DNA of 62,500 bases, taken from assembly GCA_037447655.1 (NCBI GenBank), contig JBBHKE010002290.1, positions 1 to 62,500 on the forward strand. The letters are read 5' to 3'. This DNA is from Zygnema cylindricum. Taxonomy: Eukaryota; Streptophyta; Zygnematophyceae; Zygnematales; Zygnemataceae. Position 1 is the first letter of the stretch. Each line of letters opens with the position of its first letter. Positions 31,810-41,074 of this stretch are shown here, piece by piece. The position numbers and the translations under genes were made by a program. The notes under the pieces are model-generated. The model did not search any database and was not told where the DNA came from. It saw only the letters and a list, made by a program, of their open reading frames with translations.

Positions 31810-33157
31810 TGTCTCATCGCTCCCCTGTCCATAAAAATTGTATCTTGTCCCGCTTCTTCTATCTCCTCGAAGTCCATAGGAGTATGTGAGGTTTCCGGTG
31901 AGTCTCTTGTATCTTCGATCTCCCCTGAATCTGTAATCACGGTTTCACTCATGTCTTTTTCGGGAACGACCAAGTTCTCCTCACTTTTGGACTCAAATCT
32001 GATTCTTATCTTCTTTGTAAATTGAAGGGGTCAAATGACTTCCCTTCATCCATGACAACTATGTGTTTGACCAGAATGATATCTTTCTTTGCTAAGTCAT
32101 AGACTCTATATCCCTTAACATCCTCATCATATCCCACAAAGTATCCAGGTTTTCCACTAGCATCTAGTTTCCAGTTTTTCCTATCCGTGTCAAGACTGTA
32201 AACTTGGCTAACAAATACTTTAAGGTGTGAGATATCTCGTTTCCTTCCAACCCATCTCTCATAAGGTGTCATTCCCTTTACAGCTGAGGTAAGGACTCTG
32301 TTCTTAATGTAGTTGGCAGAGTTCATTGCTTTTGCCCAAAATCTCTTTCCTATTTTCTTGTCTGCCAACATACTGCGCTCACTATCTCCTAGTGTGTGAT
32401 TCAACCTCTCAGCTACCCCATTTTATTCCGGGTTATATGGTATAGTTTTCTGGTGTTGCACTCCCCCATCTCTTAAATATTCCTCAAACTCGTTAGAGGT
32501 ATATTCCCCCCCATTATCACTCCTTATCCTCTTAATGGGGGTTTCATGCAACTTCTCACTCCAAGCTTGATATTCTTTGAAGTAAGTTGATGCTTCAGAC
32601 TTTGTTTTTAGAAAGTAGACTCTGGAGTATCTAGACCAGTCATCAGTTATTGTCATCATAAACCTCTTTCCTCCAACCGAAGGTACTTTTGCAGGTCCCC
32701 AAATATCTGTGTGGACCAAATCTAACACTTTCTCACCTCTATATGTGGCGGCTTTAGGAAAGGGAAGTCTGTGAGCCTTACCTTCAGCACAACCACTACA
32801 ATCATCCATCATTTCATTATCCTCAAACTGAATGCCATCTACTACCCCAAGCTTTTTCATTTCCCTCAACCTATCAAATTGCACATGCCCCAACCGTTTA
32901 TGCCAAATCATCACCTTAGGAACACCAACATAATAAACATTCTTCTTTTCATTACTCAGGTTAAGCCTAAACATTCCTTGGCTACCCTTATCTGCTATGA
33001 AGTAAACTTCATTCCCATACTTAGCTGTAAAGACTCCCTTTCTGGTGAAAGTATCAAACTCTTTGTCATCTAACACATACGTAGAGACAAGATTTTTTCT
33101 CAGCTGAGGAATGTAAAGTACATCTGAGAATGTAAGTATAGAAGTCTTACCCTCCAC
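31810..33157 (-). pseudogene. Copia element B: integrase
   Basis: 33157-32423 is open and encodes the end of protease, the integrase zinc domain (WHKRLGHVQFDRL...DDCSGCAEGK, all four HHCC ligands present) and the catalytic core (VHTDIWGPAKVPSVGGKRF, RSDNGGEYTSNEF, NPE). A TAA replaces the QNG codons near 32421, then 32404-32006 continues (RLNHTLGDSERSMLADKK, NYIKNRVLTSA, KVFVSQVYS, GYDEDVKGYRVYDL). A frameshift near 32030 separates it from the acidic spacer. This is close to intact: one stop and one frameshift. Confidence 0.92.
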
Positions 33158-33453
33158 TCAGACTTTCATATCTACTGATCCCACTAGATCTGTAGTAACC
33201 ACTCTCCCATCCCCATACTGTATCCCTACAGTAGGAATCTTTCTTAGCTTAGTGAAGAGTTCTTTATCACAACACATATGCATGGATGCACCTGAGTCGA
33301 TGATCCATCCTTTCGTGGAGCTTCCCAAATTAGTCCAAGGGCACACTTCTGCCTCCGAGGGATCTCGTTCTCCTCCAGACTCTCGTCAAGAAGAAGCTCC
33401 CCATCCTCCTTAGAGGACTCATCCTCAGTTTCTCCTGACACTTTTGTAACCAC
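33158..33453 (-). pseudogene. Copia element B: protease region
   Basis: 33346-33158 contains retropepsin GWIIDSGASMHMC and YGDGRVVTTDLVGSVDMKV, ending in a TGA before VEGKTSILTF. The preceding acidic stretch (EDESSKEDGELLLDESLEE, 33453 onward) is in a different frame because of a one-base change near 33325. The retropepsin DSGA active-site motif is preserved. Confidence 0.88.
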
Positions 33454-34440
33454 AAGTGCCTTTTTCTTCCCTCCGGAAGAACCTCCTCCACGGTTCTCTT
33501 GGAGCCTCAGCTCTGATAGCTTGACACAATTTGCAATAAAGTGTCCAGGCTTTTTGCAATAATGACAAAGACCCTTTGGGGGCCTCTGTCCCCCAGAAAG
33601 ATCTCTTTCCCCTCTATAAGGTTTCTTCAGGTCCTACCCCCATCCGTCCTTTCCTGCTGCTAGAGCTTGAATGCTCTTTCCTCCTCTCCTAATCTCCATT
33701 GTGTTTTCCTGCACAAGTATCATCCTGACTACTGTGTTCCATTTCCATGAACGATCACGCATTCCCTGTACTCGGTACACTATGTTTTCGAACTCATCTG
33801 GTAATTTCATGATAAGGGTGTTAACTTTCATTTTCATTGTACCTGTCCACCCGGCACTTTCCATTTCCATATACAAACAAGAAAGATCATTACAGTAATC
33901 TAACATCTTTCCTCCTTTATAAGTATAACTGAATAGCTTTTGCTCAACCAACTGGAGCTCCTGAATAGTTTCAGCTCTATAAATCTCCACTAAACTCTCC
34001 CACAACTCCTCGGCCTTGTAAATGTGAAGATGAGGAGTGGCCAAACCTTGAGTGAGGTGCCTCAGAATGAAGTTCTTGGCAGCCATGTTTACATCCTCCC
34101 ACATTTGAGTATCGTTCTCCACGGTCTTCAAAGTCGCCGCCCATGATACTGTGGCAATTGGAGTGAGGGGTGTCTCCTTCCCTTTTTCCTTTTCGGACAC
34201 ACTACTGTCCCCATCATCTGCCTCCTTTGCTGAGGCAGCCGTTGTTGCAGAAAATCTTACTCCCCCAAATCCTGGTGGAGTTCCCGAAGGTGGACGTTTC
34301 ACTTGTCCACTGACGATACCCCAGTATCGTTTTTCACACAAAGCTCCCATCATCATGGCTTCCTAATACATGAACCCAGATCCATTGAAGGTGGGCACCC
34401 TAGAGGGTGGGCCCATAACCTTCAATTTTGTGTCCTCCAT
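33454..34440 (-). pseudogene. Copia element B: gag
   Basis: The ATG at 34440 lies inside the 5' LTR, and gag reads across the LTR end and PBS. A TAG replaces the Trp codon of the conserved YWEAM near 34366. 34356-33634 is then open for 240 codons (LRHLTQGLATPHLHIYKAEELWESLVEIYRAE in split pieces, MKLPDEFENIVYRV). After another stop near 33632 comes a zinc knuckle CHYCKKPGHFIANC (about 33570-33525). Two point stops are the only obvious damage in gag. Confidence 0.9.
34405..34420 (-). other. Primer-binding site of element B
   Basis: Minus-strand GGTTATGGGCCCACCC directly abuts the LTR. The first 12 bases are identical to the Drosophila copia PBS (anticodon arm of initiator tRNA-Met). Confidence 0.82.
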
Positions 34441-35459
34441 TGCACTTCAGAATACAAGAAGCCTCTAGATAGTGTTTAACTAACCCACTTTAAGCCACGA
34501 CCACTTCTACCCAAGAACGCAAACTGACAATTTGACTGCACCCTTGTGCAGCCTAGACTCGCGTGAGTCGGTAGCAAAAAGAATCACTGAAAACGGCCAC
34601 CCAGCTGATACGTTATAGGGTGGCAAAGATGCCAATTTATACAAACTCTCACAGAGAGAGGACTATCTACCTAAATTTTCCTAAATCCCTGTTTTTCCTA
34701 ATTCCCTCTCACAGCTCCTATCTACTGCCTGTACGAACCAATCACAAAACTGTATAGTACTAGAAAGTACTACTGCCGATGTACTTTCTGTACGGCCTCT
34801 GTACGACAAGGCCATTAAGTGGACGCGTGTCCACTTTCAACTCGTCCGTACGTTCCTCGAAATTCCCGCGACCGAATGATGTCTTCCGACGTGGCGCCAG
34901 GTCATGCCACGTCACTAAATGCCAAAATGACCATTCCGGGATTTCAGCGATGATGTGCGCCGTTAGATTTGACGCGAAATTCAATCTCGGCCGTAATAAA
35001 TACTTACGCGATATTTGTTTCGCTGTCGAAACAAAATGCGCGATATCCATTTCAAACAAGTACAGTACTTCGTATTTTATAGAACTGTATCTATGCGTGG
35101 CGTTAAGAGTTTCAGTTAAATGAATCTAGTACATTACAATAGTTTAAATAGTAATGAAACCCTATATCTCCTAACGGACTTCTACGACAGACTGGTTAGA
35201 GCTAACGGCTACGCCGCGCTCTGCCGGTCGGGGGTTCGAGTCCTGCTGGACTCAATCTTTTGTTGAGAGTGGCTTAAGCCACTCTTTAGTCCTTCCTATG
35301 GAGTTGAGGCAACCATGGCTCCATTGCTCTCTCTCTCTCTCCTTCAGTGACTACAACAAGTATGGGAGCGAGAAAGAAGAGATAGAGGCAGGCTGCCTAC
35401 ATTTTCTTTTCTAATAAATTTAGACCTAGAAAATATACTAAAAACTACTTATTTCAACA
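34421..35459 (-). mobile_element. 5' LTR of copia element B
   Basis: 1039-bp LTR, starting TTCAATTTTG (TG drifted to TT) and ending TATTTCAACA, followed by TSD cacta (35460-35464) within the gypsy RT coding sequence. It has the antisense tRNA-like module (about 35180-35254) and a GTAC cluster (about 34729-34806). It is similar throughout to 29036-30080. Confidence 0.94.
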
Positions 35460-36867
35460 CACTACATATTCCTCACTTGTGAGTTTGCCCTGAGTTAGGA
35501 TGGCTGTAATATCGGACTTACGAAAGTTTGTCTTTAGGCAAAATGGTAACTTATGATTTGGTGGGCGAAGAATAGGAGCAATGGACACTACGTCCTTTAA
35601 TCCTTGAAATGCTTCGATCTGAGAGGGTCCCCACGTGAACAGGACTGATTTCTTCATGAGTCCATTTAGTGGAGATGCAAGTGTGCTAAAACTAGGAACA
35701 AACCTCCGATAATAATTAGCTAACCCTAGGAATGCAATTAGGCTAGTCAAATCAGTTGGGACCGGTAGTTTACTGATCGCTTCCACCTTGATTTCTAGTA
35801 CAGTAATTCCTTCGGATGAGATAAAGTGCCGAAGGTATGGTACACCTTCAGCCCCGAAGTGCATTTGGCAAGATGACATTTGAGAGCTACCTTTTTTAAT
35901 TCTTTCAATACCCACTTTATATGCACTGCATGTTCCTCTATAGAGGTTGAAGCGATGATAAGATTGTCGATATAGCAACGGGCAAACTTACATCCCCCAA
36001 AGACTGAGTCCATGACTTTGTGGAATACTGCCGGTGCATTTTTCAGTCCAAAGGGCATAACCGCCCATTCCCAACGTCCGTCACTACCCCAAAATGCAGT
36101 CTTGTGTTGATCTTTTTCCTCTATTTCGATTTGATTAAATCCCTGTCGCATATCTTGGATGCTGAAATATTTAGCTCCTCCAACATGATCAAAAATATCC
36201 TATACCAACGGCATTGGATGTCGATCCTGGATTGTACGTGAATTCAGTTCTCGATAGTCCCCACATGGCATTAGATGTCGGTCATGGATTGTACGTTAAT
36301 TCAGTTTTCGATAGCCCCCACACATGCGACGTTCTTTAAAATTCCCCTCCGCATCTTTTTTAAGAGGCTTGACGGTAGGCGCCACAAAGGTGGAATCAGA
36401 GCTATAAATCAGATCTGCCTCTTCTAATTTTGGGTATCGTTTGTCTACAGATTCCCATTAAGTTTCTGATAGACGATGCTTGGGCTTAAAAATGGGTCGG
36501 TCATCTTTCAGGTCAATAGACATTCTGTAAGTGGTGTGTCGACCTCAGTCTTTCATGGAGGAAACGAACGCGTCTACGTTTCAATTTATGACTTTATCTA
36601 AAAGTTCGTGTTCTGGTTTTGTTAGTCCCTTTCCGAATTTCCATGTCGGTTTTTCAAGTGTGTTGATGATCATGGCTTCCATGGCCTGTGCAAATGCTAG
36701 ATGCTCATCCACTATTAACAAGTGTCCCAACTCATATTCGATTGGGAGCTGATGCAAACATCTTATTGCATGATGTCAACTTTTAGATAGAAATGCTATT
36801 GTCCAGTGTGGTGATGCCAGTACCGCTACCTAAAATCTAGCAGCTGTGTATGTTGGGAGAGACCAAC
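35460..36867 (-). pseudogene. Ty3/gypsy reverse transcriptase
   Basis: Minus-strand gypsy RT between the methyltransferase and the A/B insertion. Recognisable segments are KPEHELLDKVI and DDRPIFKPKHRLSE upstream, CGDYRELNSRTIQDRHPMP (tandemly duplicated, in-frame 57-bp repeat at about 36210-36323), FDHVGGAKYFSIQDMRQGFNQIEI, HKTAFWG, VMPFGLKNAPAVF and YIDN (35964-35975), where the second catalytic Asp of YIDD has become Asn. The thumb follows (LGLANYYRRFVPSFS, PLNGLMKK), ending EEYVV at the B LTR. The frame resumes at 9155 (YASRS...). Several stops and frameshifts; not functional. Confidence 0.9.
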
Positions 36868-37131
36868 TCATGTGACTCGGTTCCAAAAAATCATAAATAG
36901 TACGATCTTTGTCAGACTTAGCAAAAAAAGGGAAAAGGGAGAGCTGGAATGTTGTACCCCGAAGAGAAGGCGAGGACTTAGATGCTGTGTGTTTAAATGT
37001 TGTATACCCCCCCCCCCTACTGATTGTGACAGATGGTTTTGTGCGTATTGACCGGCTGCGAACCCCATGCCCAAGACAAATGACACTTATTAGGGATCAA
37101 TGCCACGACCAAGTAAGGTGCAGCGTTGCCT

Positions 37132-38427
37132 CTAGGTGAGTCTCGGAGCAGCAGTGGTGCCTGAGATTAAATGTAAAAGATGTTCTCGCTCTGCATCAGT
37201 AGGTTCTTCTAAGATACCTGTATGGGTATTATGCAGCATGCCCGATGCGTTATGTGAATATGCGTGAGAGTGCGGATATGCGACTAGTTTGGGGAGTGCA
37301 CGTAGTGGCTGGCTAGGGATGTTAAGACAAAAAGTAGGGGGATAGTCTGTCCAGATACATGTATGGTCCTTATAAAATGGAAGAAGTGCATCATGAATGG
37401 CAAGGTTAGGTGGTCGGAGAGCAAGGTTAGCTTCTCGGAGCCGACCCATGTCCACCAGGTTAGTCCACTGGGAACGAACCTGGTGGGCCAGCAAACCGTG
37501 GCGTGCGAAATTGATGATCAGAGGTGGTCCAATTAATGATTCAATGCGTTTATAATTTGCGAGAACCGTAGGTCAAAGGTCATTATGGGCTGCGACGTTA
37601 ACGAATACGTATCCGAAAGGACGGTTCAATGTTTGGAAGAAGTGGATAAGATGCACCACCTTGAAAAACAACTTAGTACATGGATCTGCGAGACCTAAAC
37701 CTTTCCCGGACCTAGAGATACCTTGACATTCCCATCCAGCAAAAAAAAGATCGATTGGTTCTAATTCCAACAAATGGTGATTTCGTATTAGGCGAATATC
37801 CAATGGTAGAGCCGAATGCATGTCGTGAAAAGCAGACTTGGGCGAAAGGTATGGATATTGTTCATGCAAGATTTGACAGTGGTGCACCGGAGCGTTTCTA
37901 GCCAAAGGATCATTATCTACTGAATAATACTGTTTAATAAGAAGCCCGTTCCGCAGGCAAGAGAGAAGTGAAGTAACAATTCCTACGAAAAGGTCTAAGA
38001 TAACGAGACCATTTGGGTGAGGTTGTAAACTGACCGATTTCCATTTAATGGGCAAGAACCTGGAGGGATCCGTCGTAATGGAGGGTGGATCCGGAATACT
38101 AGATAAGGGAATTGGTATAGTAAATTTGTATAGCCGGTCAAAATCTGAAGAGTGAATGATAAATCCGGGTGTACTTAATAATTTGGGTAACCCCGGGGAA
38201 TCTGGTGAGATTTCGTCCGTTGTTAGGGATTCAAGGATGTTTGCACTCATGCCAACTGCGGCATAGTCTTGCACGATCGGTGCCGAATGGGCCGTAGTAG
38301 GCATGGGTTGCCTGGCCGAGATAAGAGGTAAGCAAATTTTGCGTTTCAAAAAGTTTTTCGGTCGGTAATAAAATGTTTGATCATGCATATCACCCCCTCG
38401 AAAATAACGTCTTGATGGACCAAGCAT
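37132..38427 (-). pseudogene. Cytosine-5 DNA methyltransferase domain carried by the gypsy element
   Basis: A frame of about 432 codons with one in-frame TGA (near 37573). Counting from 38427: residues 1-140 are an N-terminal region of unknown role. Motif I is LDLFVGI (144-150) with SVDNDPLAR (169-177). Motif IV is GWECQGIS (231-238), keeping the catalytic Cys (234) but with Glu for the usual Pro before it. Motif VI is YVFVNVAA (273-280), with Val where ENV has its Glu. After the stop the frame continues with AHQVRSQWTNL (motif VIII-like) and a C-terminal segment EEPTDAEREHLL..SGTTAAP (motif IX/X-like). It lies between the protease and RT of the same element, on the same strand. C5 methyltransferases in retrotransposons have been reported in charophyte algae and dinoflagellates. 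Activity of this copy is unlikely. Confidence 0.85.
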
Positions 38428-39290
38428 TCATAATCACTACATTTGGTGACCAAGGAGTGAGCATGTATTTCTGCGAAATCGGTCACTGACTGACTTTGGA
38501 ACTGAAAACATATTGGTTTTATCGTAATAACGAGGACCAGTTCTATGGTACTTGCGGAAGTCAACAAGCATGTGGTGGTGGGTTGTAGCTTATCTGCAGT
38601 AAGACCTATTTTGATTGCAAAATCGGACCCGAGGATGATCGGTTTTGCGTCTATATCTATGAGAGGTAATGTCGGAGCAACCCCATTAACTGTGAAAACG
38701 CCTAATTTGTTATCCAGGAAACTGATGTGAGGAATGAGGCTAGAACGCTCTTCAAGAGTAATAGCTTGAAGAGAGAGAGCATTACGATGGTTTTGAACAG
38801 CCTGTAACACAACAACTTGCAGGGTTAAATCTATCGTTTTACCATTGTTATCCGGATCGGGAAGCATGGTGGACAGGATTGATAAACGTTCTTTGACCTT
38901 ATAAGTGTCTTGTATGCTTCTCTCCAAGATTGTTAATTCTTCGGCAATGATGCTAGAGGCCGTTTCCGACATTGGTGGGAGTGGTTCTTTAGCGAATGAT
39001 AATGGAATACGGGTGTTAATGGATTTTGACTCGCATTTTATGATCGAGAGTCCCTTTAAAGTGAGCTGCCCGATGTTGAACAGTGGACTCCCGAAGCGAT
39101 TGACCCGTGAAAGAAGGCATATGGACCATAGTTCGGGCCATTCTAGTTGATTGCGGCTTGACCTGCGCCATAAGTACGGCAAACTGCTCCTTCATCATGG
39201 CCGCCACGGTAGCCTGCATCTGGACTTTCTCCCTGTCCCTCCTGCTGATTTTCAGAGGGTTGTCTTTCTCTACCCCTTTAGGTGGAGTGA
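38346..39290 (-). pseudogene. Ty3/gypsy protease region
   Basis: 39182-38346 is an open minus-strand stretch. Its C-terminal half resembles a gypsy retropepsin: PLIDIDAKPIILGSDFAIKIGL (split here as LIDIDAKP and ILGSDFAIKIG). The position expected to be D-S/T-G-A reads D-I-D-A, an active-site Gly to Asp change. Upstream is a helical spacer (EELTILERSIQDTYKVKERL). 39294-39016 is a basic linker that follows gag (NPLKISRRDREKVQMQATVAAMM) in an overlapping frame. The frame overlaps the methyltransferase frame by about 80 bp, so either a frameshift mutation or a designed frame change lies here. Confidence 0.75.
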
Positions 39291-39778
39291 CCAATTTCGC
39301 CGAGCGAGCACGTATACCGCCGTTTTTGATTTGATTTTGATAAATGAAATCGGGATTTTTAATATGACATTGATGTACTTAATGACCTGTTTGATTGTAA
39401 TGATTACACGTGGCAATCATATACAGACAGCCGCGTGCGTTGTGACCACTTTTACCACACTGGAAACAGATACGCACCCCAGGGGTCGTTGGCAATGTTC
39501 CCATGGCTGGAGCTCTTGGAGGTCTCGGATTGGGCCATCACTTGCGCGGGTTAAGATTCAGATTCGGAAATTCTCTAGGAGAAGGCTTAGGTCGCTCATG
39601 GGTGTCCCACCTGCTAGTTTGCATTTCTTACCTTATGGCATATTCGACAGCCTTTTCGAAGGTAAATTTGAGACCATATGACTCATTAAAATGGCTTTGA
39701 ATGAAACGTCGAGATTGGGTGGGAAATTGCCCCACAAATTTCTGAACTGCCTGTGCGTCTGACATGAGGTGAAGTAGT
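39291..39778 (-). pseudogene. Ty3/gypsy gag, C-terminal half with zinc knuckle
   Basis: On the minus strand, gag capsid-like sequence (HLMSDAQAVQKFVGQFPTQS, FIQSHFNESYGLKF, EKAVEYAIR) is followed by a proline-rich linker and a complete CCHC knuckle CFQCGKSGHNARGC (about 39467-39426). A second imperfect one follows (CNHYNQTGH..HQC). Stops interrupt the frame. The right edge is G's TSD gtagt (39774-39778). The reading continues at 44038 (RLETLREAL|LHLMSD). Confidence 0.85.
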
Positions 39779-40518
39779 TGAAACTCTGAGACCTCCATTG
39801 GCCCTCAGAGTATGCAGATCCAAAAGAAGCTAATCTAGATAGTGCCGACTCCAAGTTGATATAAACCCAAGTGACTGACCCCTTGACAGTCAGAACCCCA
39901 ATATAGATTCACCCCTGTGAAATAACACTTTCTGTGTGCTCAGTTCCACCACAGAATGCAAAGTTAGAATATGAGATTTTGACACATTCACCCACTTTGA
40001 CTTTCCCTTAGAAATGCAGCCACCCTGGCAGACAAAAACTCTGACCGACTACACTCTTGTGTAGCCTAGACTCCCCTGAGTCCGCAGCAAAAAGAATCAC
40101 TGAAAATGGTCAAGTAAATTGATAGTTATGGCTGGCCAAAGTTTGCCATTTATACAGAGTGCTCTCTGGGAGAGGCAGCTGCCTACCCAAAATTTTCGAA
40201 GTCCTATTCCCTCTCTAAAACTCTATCTACTGAAGTACGGCACCAATCAAATTACTGTGTCGTACCGAAAAGTACAGGTGCCGGTGTACTCTATGTTCAA
40301 CCATTGTACGACATTGCCAAAATGTCGACACGTGTCAAATCAGGATTAGTTCCTGTAATCTCTTGAATTCCCATGGTCTAATGTTATCACGCCACGTGTC
40401 ATTTGACGTGGCAAAGACCGTAAAACGCCAAAAATGTCTTTTCCGTGATCGCGGCGCCTATCGTGGCCGTCCGATCAAAACCGGCTATAATCCTAGCCGT
40501 TGAAATTCGACGCGCGGT

Positions 40519-40542
40519 ATTTGTTTCGCTATCGAAACAAAT
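40519..40542. repeat. Perfect palindrome in G's LTR
   Basis: ATTTGTTTCG - CTAT - CGAAACAAAT: 10-bp arms and a 4-base loop, flanked on both sides by GCGCGGTAT-type sequence. It is conserved at 43597-43620 (other G LTR) and, with small changes, in the B, C and solo LTRs. Confidence 0.85.
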
Positions 40543-40689
40543 GCGCGGTATATGTTTTGTCCACATACCGTACTTCGTACTAAATCAAACTGTATCTATG
40601 TACTAAGTATCTATTAGCCGTTAAACGGATTAATCTACATATGTCGATTTATATATTTATCAAACCCTATATATCGTAATATCTGTCCT

Positions 40690-40767
40690 AGACTTAACGG
40701 CTAAAGCTAACGGCTAATGCGGATTGACGGACGTCAGGTACCAGGATCAATTCCTGGGTCCGTCAAC
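40690..40767 (+). other. tRNA-minihelix-like module in G's 3' LTR, antisense to the element
   Basis: GACGGAC (40726-40732) pairs with GTCCGTC (40758-40764). Inside, CCAGG (40741-40745) pairs with CCTGG (40753-40757) around a 7-base loop ATCAATT. Together they match the geometry of an acceptor stem plus T-arm. A-box-like TTAACGGCTAAAGC lies upstream. It is conserved in the 5' LTR (about 43770-43845). Confidence 0.5.
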
Positions 40768-41025
40768 TAACTTTTGGTAAGTCTACCTAATTTACCCGCT
40801 GTCTTCTCTAGAGAGCCTAGGCAGCCATGGCTCTAGCTCCCTATCCAGCCTTCAGTGACTACAACAAGTGTGGGGGCTTGGATAGGGGAGTTTAGAGGCA
40901 GACCGCCTCAGCTCTTTTCCTATCCTAATAAAGACCTAGAAAATATTCAAATATCAACACTCCCCTTATTTTCTAGTCTTTTTTCTTTCAACTTCCACAA
41001 ACAAGTTAACAAACACCCCCTCCCC

Positions 41026-41074
41026 TTTTTTTTTTTTTTTTTTTCTTTTCTTTTTCTTTTTTTCTTTTTTTTTC
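41026..41074. repeat. Poly-T / T-rich tract
   Basis: Run of T with occasional C, just inside G's 3' end. It encodes the artefactual poly-Lys tail of the 40966-41931 frame and may be a slippage-prone sequence. Confidence 0.9.

Larger units (their letters stand above)
39779..40959 (-). mobile_element. 3' LTR of non-autonomous copia element G
   Basis: 1181 bp, TGAAACTCTGAGACC...AAATATCAACA, exactly as long as the 5' LTR (42857-44037). I count about two dozen substitutions between them. The TSD gtagt is perfect (39774-39778 and 44038-44042). It carries GACACGTGTC (40327-40336), CACGTG (40393-40398), a perfect palindrome with 10-bp arms (40519-40542), a GTAC cluster (about 40235-40310) and the tRNA-minihelix-like module (about 40690-40767). 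Confidence 0.95.

Noticed and set aside
37573-37575. Recoded TGA (selenocysteine or alternative code) in the methyltransferase
   Set aside because: Other domains of the same gypsy also carry stops and catalytic substitutions. The host gene exons use the standard code, so simple decay explains it.
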